DNA of 64,000 nt. It comes from Echria macrotheca (taxonomy: Eukaryota; Ascomycota; Sordariomycetes; Sordariales; Schizotheciaceae). The notes under the pieces were generated by a model that ran no database searches, was not told the DNA's origin, and worked only from the letters and a program-made list of their open reading frames with translations. Shown here one piece after another: positions 21,285-32,365 of the stretch (positions within the stretch are counted from its first letter, which is position 1; every line of letters starts with the position of its first letter). The stretch is taken from assembly GCA_030411725.1 (NCBI GenBank), contig MU839834.1:1650427-1714426 (forward strand). The letters run 5' to 3'. Position numbers and translations under genes: made by a program.

Positions 21285-22668
21285 ATGTTGACATCACAAC
21301 TCCTCGGCGCCGTGGCATTCGCTTTGGGTGTTCATGCCCAAGCAGCCACCCCGACATCAGAGTCCGGTGCCTCCCCGGCGTCGGCGGCGCCCAGTTCTAC
21401 ATCGTCGGTGAACATCATCCCGATCTCGGTGGGAGCAGTATGTGAAGCGTGCCCCTTTCCCGGCGACTCATATCCACTAACACGCGCTCGTAGGAGAACC
21501 ACAAGTTCGTCCCAGATCAAGTAAACGCCAGTGTCGGCGACATCATCCGTAAGACGCTTTCGTTCTCGTTGTCCCGAAGGCGAGGGTCGGTGAACTTACA
21601 TCAAAGCAGGGTTCAACTTCTATCCTGGTGGACACCGAGTCGCTCGAGCAGAGTTTGGGTTTCCTTGTATTCCGTACGAGTACACAGGCGGAAATAAGGA
21701 GGGATTCTGGACTGGAGTGTTCACGCCTCAGGTCATCACTAACCCGCCGCCGCATTACGATGTCCGAGTGAATGACACGAACACGATCTTCTTTTACTGC
21801 GGCGCCCCTGGATCGTGTATCCAGTACGGGATGGTTGGCGTTATCAATCCGACTGCCGAGAAAAATCTCACGTACCAGAAGGCACTGGCGCTCAACTCGA
21901 CTCTGCAACTTGTCCCCGGCGACCCTTTCCCTTCGGAGACGCTCAGCCTTGCTCCCACGCCGAGCGCGACATCAGCGCCCAAGTCGGGGGATCCGACTCC
22001 GCAGACCGGCAACGGTACCGCGCCGGTGACTTCGAGTGATGGTCCCGGCGGTCTTGGTGCCGGCGCGATTGCAGGTATCGCCATTGGAGCCGCGGCTGTT
22101 CTGATACTCGGTGGCGCTCTTATCTACATGTGCGGCCGACGAGGTGGATTCGAGACGGCGTACCGGAAGAGCATCCACCATGGTGGTGTGCCGCCTCCGG
22201 GCATGGTTGAGCACAAATTCTTGGATCCCAAGAGTCCTGGCCAAGCGACCTTGTCGACATTCCCGAATGTCGAGCGGGATCCGTACCGGGTGTCGGCTCA
22301 AAGCGGACACGGGGCTTTCAGCGGTACGCCGCCGCCTCATCCTAGTCCTGGAATGCCCGGCTATGGTAACTACGCGAGCCCGATGTCTGCCGGGACGTAC
22401 CCTGTGAGCGTGCAAACGCACCAGCCACTCGCCTTCCAGTGAGTGTTTCTGTCCTGACATCTACGTGCGGTGTGCTTATGATATATCTAGTGCCGGACAA
22501 ACATCTCCTCAGCCCACACATTCGTCACAATTCCAATCGCCGATTGAGCTCCCGACCGCCGACCACCCTGCAGGATCCCACTCTCCACCTCCCCAGTACA
22601 AAGTCGACCGAAGAGACTCGCAGACGACAGGAGGAGACGGCGGCTACTACCAACCTCCCAAGCCATGA
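21285..22668 (+). CDS. Secreted serine-rich cupredoxin-like protein with membrane anchor
   Basis: Exons 21285-21437, 21494-21548, 21610-22438 and 22491-22668 give 404 aa. An N-terminal signal peptide (about 1-19, MLTSQLLGAVAFALGVHAQA) precedes a Ser/Thr-rich spacer and a cupredoxin-like domain at about 47-150. Likely copper-site residues are His78 (GGHRV), Cys133 (FFYCG) and Met144 (YGM). The second His common in these fungal proteins (GHC) is Ser138 here. A Pro/Ser/Thr-rich stalk leads to one membrane helix (about 219-243, AGIAIGAAAVLILGGALIY). The cytosolic tail is Pro/Gly-rich, with no GPI signal. This matches fungal 'extracellular serine-rich' proteins placed at the cell surface; function is unknown. 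All three splices restore family sequence. The last exon supplies the tail end, GGYYQPPKP. Confidence 0.88.
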
Positions 22669-23583
22669 CGGGCCAATTCCAACTGTTAGAGTATCCGATC
22701 CGATATACCCCGTATCTGGTGTAGTAATATAGGGAGAGACAAAGACATGGGCGATAGGAATCATGGCAAGGCGTTTAGGGAGTTCTGGGTTTTGTTCTCT
22801 TCGATTCTTTTCACTCTGACATGACCTTGTTTTTTTACTGTCAGATTCTGTTTATATCTGGGCAGGGTGGAGGCCGTCCATACAATTACTACAGGGGTGC
22901 ATCGACCACCCACACATCTTTTAGTTAACTAGTCAGGAACGGGCTTCATGATAGCAGAAGACATCAATGGTCTCAAATACGCAGACCACGATTGTCGCCA
23001 TATCATGGCTCATATCATCAAAGGGGCCAGCACAGCAAAGGAGGGGATATAGCTGTTGGAAAATGGGGAAGTCCGATTGGCAGGCGCTCTGTGTTGATAG
23101 TACTGCTATTTTAGGATAAATCTGGTGACCTTCCTCCCCCTAAAACTGTCTCTCAGAACGGCATACATACCGTATGCAATGGGCCCTATTTTGCCGGCTC
23201 TGGGCCTCACACATGCTTGGAATGCCCAGCTTCCTTTGCGTTGATTGAGAGAGTCTGGTGTTTCACTGCATGAGATGCTTGCAGGTTTAATGCACCGGTT
23301 TCAATTCATGGGCTCGAATGGTGGAACTCGATTGAAGGGGAGGAGGTCGGCAACGTCGGGTCTAAGTTCCCCCCCACACCCTGTGAGTGGCCAATCGATA
23401 AGACACAAAGCTTCTTCACCGCCTTTGTTCCCCCTCCATCAAAAAAAGTTCTGCCGCGTGGGCAAAGAAAGAACCCGTCGAAGCTCTCTCTCGAAAGACA
23501 AAAAAAAAGAATATTCCACGCGCATGCCCGCTTTGCTAGACAGTGTTCTCCCGCCACAAAGAAGAACTGTCCCGCAGTGAACC
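22669..23583. other. Intergenic
   Basis: Between the cupredoxin-like gene and RPC40, both on the plus strand. The first part is 3' flank and the last part promoter. An A-rich tract sits at about 23500-23510. No other feature seen. Confidence 0.55.
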
Positions 23584-24801
23584 ATGCCCCGGAGAGAACC
23601 CAGCGAGGAGGAGGTGGAGAGGAGAAAGGTGAGTTTTGTTTTGTCTCTCTCGGATCCGATGAGTACAGACAGACCGGAAAAAAAGTTCTAACGGAAAGCT
23701 TTGTAACAGATCGTCGGCATCAACGCCGAGACGATCACCGATGTCTCCTCGACCGACTACCCGGGCGTCTACCCGGGCGAGGACCACTCGTGGGACCTCG
23801 ACAAGATCCGGCGCACGCTGCAGATCGAGTTCCACCACAACGAGCCCCTGCTCGCGTCCTTCTCGCTGATCGGCGCCGACGCCTCCATCGCCAACGCCTT
23901 CCGGCGGATCATGATCGCCGACGTGCCGACGCTCGCCATCGAGACGGTCTACATCGACAACAACACGTCGGTGATCCAGGACGAGGTGCTCGCCCACCGG
24001 CTCGGCCTGATCCCGTTCCGCGGCGGCCGCGAGGGGCTCGACAAGTTTATGAAGTGGTACAAGAAGCCCGACAACGGCGGCGGCGGCGACGACGACGCGA
24101 ATACCGGCTACTTCGACTACAACACGGTCGCGCTGCGGCTGAGCGTCGAGTGCACGCACAACGAGGCGGCCGCCCCCGGCGAGACGGACCCGACCAAGCT
24201 GTACCACCACGCGCACGTGTACGCGAAAGACATCGTGTTCGAGCCCATCGGCCGCCAGGACCAGTACTTCTCGGGCGAGGACGCCATCGCGCCCGTGCAC
24301 CCGGACATCCTGATCGCGAAGCTCCGGCCCGGGCAGGAGATCCACTGCACGATGCACATGCACAAGGGCGTCGGGTCCGACCACGCCAAGTTCTCGCCCG
24401 TCGCGACGGCGTCGTACCGGCTCATGCCGACGATCGACATCCTCCGGCCGATCATCGGCGCGGACGCCGAGAAGTTTGCAAAGTGTTTTCCCCCAGGCGT
24501 CATCGGGCTCGAGAAGGTTACCCGCAAAGAGGCGGCCAGGCAGGGCAGCGGCTACGAGGGCCACGAGGGCGAGCTCAAGGCCGTGGTCAGGGATCCCATG
24601 CGAGACACGGTCAGCCGCGAGTGTCTGCGCCATGACGAGTTCAAAGACAAAGTCAAGCTCGGCCGGCGCAGGGACCATTTTATTTACCAGGTCGAGAGCA
24701 CGGGCCAGTGGGATAGCGATGCTATCTTCCTCGAGGCCGTGGCGCATCTGAAGGAGAAGGCGAGGAGGTTAGAGAAGCAGCTTCTTGAGATGGGGTGCTA
24801 G
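23584..24801 (+). CDS. RPC40: DNA-directed RNA polymerases I and III subunit AC40 (RPC40)
   Basis: Exons 23584-23628 and 23710-24801 give 378 aa. The protein is the alpha-like subunit shared by Pol I and Pol III; with AC19 it forms the assembly platform equivalent to Rpb3/Rpb11. Visible features are the dimerisation segment LASFSLIGADASIANAFRRI MIADVPTLAIETVYI, split by the insert domain, with VLAHRLGLIPFRG in between. A glycine/aspartate-rich insert (NGGGGDDDANTGYF) lies near 140. The C-terminal half includes PTIDILRPIIGADAEKF and ends with EAVAHLKEKARRLEKQL. Exon 1 encodes just 15 mostly charged residues. The coding sequence is very GC-rich at third positions, which also leaves long antisense frames open. 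It converges on UBA3. Confidence 0.95.
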
Positions 24802-25354
24802 ATTGGATGGATGGGTGGAGAAAAGAAAAGAGGTCTGTGTGTTGTGAGACGAAGGGGAACTTCCTTCTCTGTGGAAGAAGCTGTAGATACCCCCCTTTTT
24901 TGTTTGTTTTTTTAAGACTCATGGAACGGCGTCATGGAATGGGGGTAGTGGCGGGATTCAAGCTGAGAATTATTCCTTTGTGATCGTGTGGCCTAGATTA
25001 CAGCTGCCCGGGTGGGATATTTGATAGAGAATGAATGCATGTAGGTTTGTTAGTACGGGTTTCTCCTCTCTTGAGGATAAGTGACATCGCATCCTCCCCC
25101 GTACGTCGTCGTATCCTCTCATGCTTGTATGGACAAAAAGGGTTTGTCATTGTTCCCCATCCAACAACGTACTTTTTCATCCCCAAGACATCCCTCTTAT
25201 CTAGGTACCTATCCATGCCACCATCAGTGCGCCCTGCTGAGTAGAACCGCCACTTACCACCCCCCATCCCCATGCTCGCTCGTTGGTCAACAATCGAAAC
25301 AAGCGCCTAAACCGCCCCCATCTCCCATCTCCCATACCATCAGAATCTCATGAA
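24802..25354. other. Intergenic, convergent 3' flanks
   Basis: Between the stops of RPC40 (+) and UBA3 (-). Probable 3' UTRs; a T-rich tract at about 24892-24913. Nothing else seen. Confidence 0.6.
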
Positions 25355-26884
25355 TCATGAAGCCGCCTTCCTAAAAACAAGCCGAAACTTGAACGAAACC
25401 GTAGCAAAAGCCGGATCCGTAACCGCAACCTCGTCACCATCCCCCAAGCCCAACTCCACCAGCGTCCGATCGAGATTCGGCCTCGTCTGCTCCTCGAGGC
25501 TCGCAGGCGACTGCATATACAACGTCTTATTCTGCGCCCTCAGCGACGGCTTCTTGAGCTGCGCCTCTGGTCTCACCGCGAGCGAGTCGACCAGATCCCG
25601 TAGCGTACCCGAGGGGTCGACGACCAGATCGCGCGCGAGGTTGCCGCAGACGGGGCAGTCGTCCTTTTTTTCGTGGCGGAACGTGTACGTGTACACCGAG
25701 TCGTTGCCCGAGTACATCATGTAGTTGTCGGCGGGGTATCCGAGCGCCGGGGCGCACGAGGACGAAATTTTTAGGGCTTCATTGCAGCAGGCCGCGGCGA
25801 TGACCGAGTTCGTCGCGGCGATGGCGGGGATGATGTTTTTTACCACGCCCTGGGTGAGGGAGTAGGTCACGCCGGGGATGTTGAACTCGCGCGCGCGCAG
25901 GAGGGCTTTCTGGTACAGCCAGGTGATGTGCTCCGGGTCGTCCTTGTCGAGCTTCGGGAAGGGTTTCTCCTCGTCCCAGGCGATGACGTGGGCCCATTCG
26001 ATGCAGTGTTCGGGCTGGCGCGGGATGCTGGCGAGCGTGCACAGGGGGACGGCGGCGCGCGGGGCGTGCATGTCGAGTTGGCATTCGATGCAGGAGGTTA
26101 TGGTCGGGATGATGACGCGGGCTTGGCCTTTGAAGCCTTTTCTTTCCGGTTAGTAGAGGGCAGTAATAAAACATAGAGGAGAAAAGGTCAACCTTCGGTG
26201 CCCCCGTCTATCAGCGGTTTGACGCTGTCCTCGATGTCCTCGTCCACCATGTTGACCAGCGTCGCGTTGATCCACCGGCGCGCCTCGATGCTGTCGAGCC
26301 CGCAGACGACGAGCTGGAACTTCATGTAGAAGTCCTCGTCAAAGTCCTGGATCATCTTGTTGTGGGCCGTGATGTGGACGCCCTTGACGCGGCGCATGAC
26401 GAAGGCGGCGGCCACCTCGGCCTTGTACTTGCCGACGTCGGCCTGGCGGAAGAGGAACTGCCGGTTGAGGTTGGAGATGTCGATCGTGTCCATGTCGATG
26501 ACGTGGATGTTTTTGAAGCCCGACAGCGCAAGGTTCTTGAGGATCTCGCAGCCGAGACCGCCGGCGCCGCTGCATGTGTGAGTTTTGTCTGAATAGGAGT
26601 GAGAGTTGTTGAGCTGAAACCCACATGACGCTGGACAAAGTGTTAGCTTCTGTGTAAGAATCCATATAATATTTAAAGATACTGACAGCACATTCATTCT
26701 ATCCATCTCCGAGGCCACCTTGCTGCCGTAGAACGTGTCGGGGTCGGTAAAGGGGCCGGCACGGGTGCGGATCTGGTCGAGATACTTCCTACTCACGTCA
26801 GTTTTGGATTGGACATTTTTGTACTGAGACTGTGGGTTACCATCTCGCCGGCTCAGAGCCTGGATAGGCCTCGGCGGAAGCCAT
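25355..26884 (-). CDS. uba3: NEDD8-activating enzyme E1 catalytic subunit UBA3
   Basis: Five exons: 26841-26884, 26687-26788, 26625-26630, 26193-26569 and 25355-26136, giving 436 aa. The third exon is only six bases (CGTCAT). The ThiF-type ATP site reads NVLVIGAGGLGCEILKN (G52-G55), followed by DMDTIDISNLNRQFLFR. The zinc site is CIEC plus CPVC. The catalytic cysteine lies in PLCTLASIPRQPEHCIEW (about Cys209). A C-terminal ubiquitin-fold domain ends the chain. With Ula1/NAE1 it adenylates NEDD8/Rub1, forms the thioester and passes it to Ubc12 for cullin neddylation. The micro-exon is needed: it supplies V50 and, with flanking bases, L49 and I51. Both flanking introns have good donors and acceptors, and the summed exons make an exact frame (1311 nt). 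Divergent from TEL2. Confidence 0.93.
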
Positions 26885-27313
26885 ATTTCAATATTTCCTA
26901 CCAGGCGTGCTCAGTCGCCGATGTCGATGTGATGTGAGAGTTCACAAGTGTGGTGGGGTAGCAGGCAGCTTCTAGAATAACGTTACTCTATAGGCGGGCT
27001 CCGCTATCTCCGGGCTTCGTCCAGGGTTCCCCGCCCCGCCTCAGGCAGGCACGTCCCCTGAAGACGAGTGACACTGGACGCGGATGAGAGAAAGCCAAAC
27101 AAAGGTTAATGAATAATCGAGCAGGATTTGAATTTTCTCATATTTAGAGACTCTGAATTCAATCTCATTCCTCGTCGTCTTGAAGGTAGAGTGTCCGATG
27201 TCCGCATCCTAGGTTCTCGCTCTTGCCAGCACCAGACGGCAACAGGGACTCCAGTTGATGGTTGCAAAAGCTCAGAATAGCAACGTCTGCATCACACTTC
27301 TGACAACAACAAA
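26885..27313. other. Intergenic, divergent promoter region
   Basis: 429-bp shared upstream region of UBA3 (-) and TEL2 (+). No other feature recognised. Confidence 0.6.
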
Positions 27314-30300
27314 ATGGACGACTTTCTCACCCCGGTCGCTACCTTCCGTAGAAATGCGGGAAGCGGGGAGTTGCAACTAGTGCAAGAGGTAAAAGGAAAA
27401 TCAAAACCGCAGCTCAAGAGCCCGACCCAGCCCGAAGATGCCCTCGAGATTCTCCGTCACGAGCCCGAATACGACTCTCTCATCACGGCCTTGCGCTACC
27501 TCAGTCCTTCCAGCCAACAACCTGACGCTGCCGGTTTCGATATCAGAAAACCCAGCCCCCTCAGCGCCCAGTTGGTTCAAGTGCTGGCCTCCGATATTGT
27601 GCCCAACTACTGGGCTATTCTGAAGGAAGATTCAGCCGAGGACAAACGCTCAGGGCTCGCGCTTCTGTTAGCGTGTCTGCAGAGCATCACAGGCATCAAT
27701 GCCGTTTTGGCCCGCATGAGAGCAACGATACAGGAGATTAGGTCCGAGCAGACGAGGAAGGAAAAGAGGCCTGATCTCACCCTGAACCTTGGAATACTGG
27801 TCGATCTCCTTCACCAGCTCATCCGGGCTGATGACCGTGTGGCTCAGATTTGGAAGTCGACAACGTCTGGTCTGGAAAGCCGCGGGAGGCTGAGGCCGCT
27901 TGAGCAAGAACTTGTCACCGTTTTTGGCGGGGGAAGAATCGTTTCGCTCGTTGCCGAGGCTGAGGACCTTCTTCGAGCGGAGAAGTCAAAGGGTGGTCCC
28001 CGCGAGACATGGCTAGGAGATTCGTTACGGTACACGAATTGGATCGGCGACAACATTATCAATGGCCAGGCATCGGAATCCGGGCCAGAGAAATCCAAGT
28101 TCTTCTCGGCGCTTTTCGCGAAGGCACTGAGTCTCGGTCATCCTGGTATGCTGTACCTAACTTATGCTGGACAGCAACTAACAGTGCACAGAAAGCCTGA
28201 TCAGACATCTCCTAGAAAGATTACTACTGAACAGTGGGCCGCAATCCGATGTCTTTGGTGGGCTCCTGGACGGGTTATCTCCCACTGAACAACGCAAGGT
28301 CCTATTTTCCGTGCTCAAAATACTCTCCAGTGACCATCTAGATCGCCTGGGGCTCTGCGATTCGAGCCAAAGCCAGGAATCCATATCCGCCGTCGCTGCT
28401 GTGATCTCCTCAACAACCTCTCAATCACAGACCCGAAAAGGTCATCTTCTTGAATGGCTAACCAGCTCTTCCGGAGCGGGCGTCGGCGAAGGTGTAGGCA
28501 TACGGCGGGCCGTGCTTGCTGTCGTCTCACAGGATCGAGAATCAATAGTCGAAGTCTTGGAAAAGAGCGTTGCCCAGTTCGGCGACCAGCTGTATATCAA
28601 ACACTCCCCCATGTTACAGCAAGAAGGTAAGCAATTTCCATGATATATAAAACCGGAGGCTAACTGGTTGTAGCCCATGCCCAAGTACTACTCCTGAGTG
28701 CCGGATATGTACACAGGATATCACCCCTGAAGCTCACCATGCTGATGAGGACAAGTCCGTGGCTGAATGCAATCTCCAACCGGCTGGCGGCATCTCATCA
28801 AAGGGCCCGTTTTCTTGGTATGATTGTTGGCGAGGGACTCTCTAGCCTTGTTCATGAGGGAGATAAGCGACTCGACTTCCATATGCCGGAAACCGATTCG
28901 GATGAGGGGAAGTGGTACAAAGGGCTCGTCCAAACTAGCGACAAGATTGGGTCTTTGAGTATTCTTCTCAAGCCAGGAGAGACGACTCCTATTAAAAGCA
29001 AACCTAAACCCAAACAGGCCACCAAACGAGCCGCACCGCAACAACCAAAGACCGGATTTATTATCGAAGAGCTCAGCGACGAGGAAATGGACGATGTCGT
29101 CCCATACGGAAAGCCAGACTCCGATGAAGAAGACTCCGACGAAGACCCAACCCTAGTTCAACGCAACAAGCCAAAGGCGCCGGTGTATGTGAGGGACTTG
29201 ATACGTTATCTGCGAGACACAGAAAATTACGAGCATCAAAGGCTAGCCTTGACAACAGCACCAACTCTAATCCGCCGAAAGGCGAACTACGGCACCGAAG
29301 TGGCTGAGCATGCCGAAGAGCTTGCCTCGCTGCTGATCGGCCTGCAGAACAAATACGACATCGACAATTTCGACGATCTCAAGCTCCAGGGGACCATTGC
29401 TATTGTGGTAGCCCAGCCCAAGGCCATGGCACCGTGGTTTGCAAAGACCTTCTTCGACGGCGACTACTCCATCTCCCAGCGGGTTTCTGTTCTCATTACG
29501 CTGGGCTTAGGGGGCCGTGAGCTGGCGGGCATCGAGACGTCAGACTACGCCGCCGCCGCCTCTTTCCCATCCAAGCACCTCCCCGAGCAGGTCGAGAGAT
29601 TGTACATCGACGCGGATCCATCCAGAAGCCAGGCATCTTCCGGCTCCTCGCTGAAACCTCTTCCGCCCAATGCCCTGGACAACATGGCCCGGTCCCTTAC
29701 CAAAGACATGCTAGCTCCAATGGCCGCCGCGGCTGCTGACAGCGCTACGGGTCCCGACGTACTCAAACTGTCCACGTTTACCTCTCGTCTGAATGACAAG
29801 GACCACCAGTCCAAGGTCAAGGTCAAGTCGCGCGCACGACCTCGCATCCGGTCCATCCCCAACACGACGGCCCAGCTGATCGCGACCGGCTTCTTCTCTC
29901 CTCTGACGGCCCGCTTCCAGGCTGCCCTGCACTCGTCGGCCTCGCGGGCACGGGGGATCATTTTCCAGCCATACCTGCTGGCGCTGTACCTCAAGACATT
30001 GGCCCTGCTGCTTCACGCCGCGGGGCCGAGCACGCTGGCACTCCCCGATATGACGGCCGAGCTGTGGGGTCTGCTGCTGAGCACGAGCGTGCGCGCACAG
30101 GCGGTTGATGATCTGGGCGTGACGCAGTCGTTGCTCTTCGGGCTGCTGGCGATTCTGGATGTGAATGAGGACCGGATGCGGGATCTGTGTCGGGAGATGG
30201 GCAAGGAGATGGTCGAGACGCAGGAGTGGGTGTCTGGTGTCTTTGGGCGGTTGAGGGGGGGTGATAGCGGTGGGGATGAGGACCAGGTCAAGATGTTGGC

Positions 30301-30382
30301 GGCGGGGGTTTTGGTCAGACTCAATGAGGGGATGGAGAAGTATCGGTTGTTGATGGTGGGGGATCTGATCGGGTATCGGTAG
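27314..30382 (+). CDS. tel2: Telomere length regulation / PIKK co-chaperone TEL2
   Basis: Exons 27314-28145, 28192-28626 and 28674-30382 give 991 aa. The protein is a long helical repeat chain. A conserved ARFLGMIVGEGLSSLVHEGD segment lies near 465, an acidic patch (PDSDEEDSDEDP) near 565, and the Telomere_reg-2 domain at about 588-710 (YVRDLIRYLRDTENYEHQR to LITLGLGGRELAG). Tel2, with Tti1 and Tti2, works with Hsp90 to mature and stabilise PI3K-like kinases (TOR, ATM/Tel1, ATR/Mec1). The acidic Ser-rich stretch resembles the CK2-phosphorylated linker that recruits R2TP in other species, but that is inference. Both introns (46 and 47 nt) are near the lower size limit and keep the frame (GHP|ESLI, QQE|AHAQ). 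COX17 follows on the same strand. Confidence 0.9.
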
Positions 30383-30765
30383 CTTTGTTTCCGGTACAAC
30401 AAGCTTGCTTCTCTCAACACAGTGTGGTAGTACCTAGTGTAAATTGTCAGACAGTTCATCCTTTCTTATTTCCGTACTGTAAGGGTGGTCAAGCCCAGGG
30501 GTATCACCTGACCACAGCCCGTGCGGTCTTGGCGCAGAGCCGCCGCTAAACCACAAGCGGAATCGTGCGCCAAAAGCTGCAGTTGCAGTTGTGCCGTCAG
30601 CCGATGTTCGCCGCAACCTCCGCGCCCGCCGGGGAAATCATTGACAAATCAACGAGCGCAATTGCGCGAGAGCTTCCGATCTTTCGAGTTCTTTTTTTTT
30701 TCTTTCTTCCTTCCAATTTGTCTTGCAAGCCAACCAAAAGAGCGAAAATATATCGAGGAGGATAA
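30383..30765. other. Intergenic
   Basis: Between TEL2 and COX17, same strand. A pyrimidine tract (about 30691-30712) lies 55 bp before the COX17 start, typical of fungal leaders. No other feature. Confidence 0.6.
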
Positions 30766-31187
30766 ATGGCGTCGCAAGCAGCAGCTTCTATGCGTATGTA
30801 TTCTTTTAACCCACCTGAAAAATAGCCAGAGTGGGAGGACTGACGGGGAGGGAATAGCTTCACTGGCGCAGCAGGACACAACCGCCACAGCAACGACCGC
30901 CGCCGCCGAGGTGTCAAGGCCAAAGGTTCGTACGACGATTCCCATACCAGCCAGCCCCTTCCAACCATCTGGCCGGCCGCGAGGGGATATATATATAGGA
31001 GACAAAGAAAGGGAGAGAGAGAGAGAAGGCTGACGAGAAATTACAGCCCTGCTGCGTGTGCAAAGACGAGAAAGCCCGGCGCGACGACTGCATGCTCTTC
31101 TCCAAGGCGGCGGACCCGCAAAAGGATTGCCAGTCGACGATTGAGCTGTACAAGAGTTGTATGCTTGGGTTTGGGTTCAAGATTTGA
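30766..31187 (+). CDS. cox17: Cytochrome c oxidase copper chaperone COX17
   Basis: Exons 30766-30793, 30858-30925 and 31047-31187 give 78 aa. The C-terminal 47 residues carry the Cox17 signature: the copper-binding Cys-Cys pair in KPCCVCKDEKARRDDC, then a helical hairpin with twin Cx9C spacing ending DCQSTIELYKSCMLGFGF. Cox17 passes Cu(I) to Sco1 and Cox11 in the mitochondrial intermembrane space, and Mia40 oxidises its CX9C cysteines. The N-terminal Ala/Thr-rich part from exons 1 and 2 is variable in the family. In intron 1 an earlier AG (about 30828) would give an immediate in-frame stop. The AG at 30856-30857 gives a full-length protein, so I chose it. Length is within the family range (about 65-80 aa). 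Confidence 0.92.
31009..31027 (+). repeat. GA-rich simple repeat in COX17 intron 2
   Basis: GAGAGA-type run within the 121-nt second intron, just before the acceptor region. The purine run replaces the usual pyrimidine tract, but the acceptor TTACAG at 31041-31046 remains good. Confidence 0.6.
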
Positions 31188-31773
31188 ACGAACGCTAAAC
31201 TAGGATGGGATGGTGGACAATTGTTACGGTTGTTGTTGTATGAATATGTACAGATGATATCGGGTAAAATGGGGTGGGCATTGGGCGGCTTTCTCTCTTT
31301 TTGAAGTTTTGTGGAAATGTGTGTTTTGGTTTTGGTTATCCTGGGTTTGGGTTAGGTGGAGGAGGTTGATGGTTTACAGTTTTGTGTAAATCATTTTACC
31401 TTTTTCCCTACCTACCTGGAATGGCAATCGCGACGCATTTCCAATACTTCATCGGGAAGGCGACGAAAAGCCCCAGGTGGATGCTCCCTCTGGGGTTCAT
31501 TTGAGACCACGGGGTTGTATGGTACACCCCCTTTCGAGCGTTTAGAGCATTGGGGGCGTTTTGGCATCTTTCTCCTCTTTTAACATGATAGTGGGTTATA
31601 GACTCGGTTTGGGAGCTTTGTTAGATTTGTTCTTGTTCTGTGTTCTCCTGGGCATTTATTCCTCTCTTGGGCTTGCTGAAGAAGTATTACAGGAACACAT
31701 ACTCGACGAACCTCATCCCCACAACTCCAATCTCGCTCGAAATGGCAAAACGTTCCTTCATTGGGGGTCGGAT
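31188..31773. other. Intergenic, convergent 3' flanks
   Basis: Between the stops of COX17 (+) and the coiled-coil gene (-). T-rich and G-rich tracts; probable UTRs. Nothing else seen. Confidence 0.55.
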
Positions 31774-32365
31774 TCACTCTTGTTGACCAATACCCCCACC
31801 CTCCTTCTTTTCCTCAGCCAAAACCCCCTCAACATCCCTTCTTCGCCCACGATACAGCGCCCCAAGCTGCGTCCCATGATTAATCACAAGCCGCTGCAGA
31901 TCAGCAAGTCTAGCAACAATAGCCTCGGTCTTCTCGTGGCGTGTCTCGCCCGCGCTTTCGAGCGTTTTCAAGTGGCGCAGGTACATCGCCGCACTTTTAT
32001 ATTCTGTCATTATCTCACACCACACACCACCCTCGACTTCTTTTTGGGGGGAACGTACTATAAACCCTGATAATTCGCTATCGATTTTTGGATCCGGGAG
32101 GTTATGGCGGAGAGGGAGGAGTGGTATGCTGTGGCTAGAGCTTTGCGGCGTAGGTCGCGGGTTTCTTTTGCCTTTGGAGGGTGTTATAAGAGGTGGTGGG
32201 TGGGATGGAGCGGAGGAAAAGGGGGGGAAGCTTGACCTTTCGGAGTCGGGCCCGCGCGGATTCGGCTTCTTGGAGGCGGGCTTGGTAGTGATCCGAATCA
32301 GAGTCGGAGCCGGCTTGGGCGGCGGCGGCGCGGCGGGGTTTGGCTGTGTTTGCTGCCGGGGCCAT
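31774..32365 (-). CDS. Unrecognised small coiled-coil protein
   Basis: Proposed exons 32237-32365, 32066-32171 and 31774-32003 give 154 aa. I do not recognise the family. The first 25 residues are Ala/basic-rich and end in an acidic run (GSDSDSDHYQAR). From about residue 27 the chain is almost continuous charged helix (ARLQEAESARARLRKAKETR, then RRKALATAYHSSLSAITSRI). It continues through EYKSAAMYLRHLKTLESAGE and RLADLQRLVINHGTQLGALY, with heptad-like hydrophobic spacing, so a coiled coil is likely. The tail is Glu/Lys/Gly-rich. There is no signal peptide or membrane segment. Splices are 65 and 62 nt; both restore an open frame and an uninterrupted helix, which is the main support. A nuclear scaffold or kinetochore-type small subunit is one possibility but unsupported. 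It is divergent from PXR1. Confidence 0.65.

Noticed and set aside
23536..24747. Long open frames antisense to and out of phase with RPC40 (403 and 352 aa)
   Set aside because: They result from the strong GC bias at RPC40 third positions; their translations are Arg/Val/Gly-biased with no motifs, while RPC40 is clear on the plus strand.
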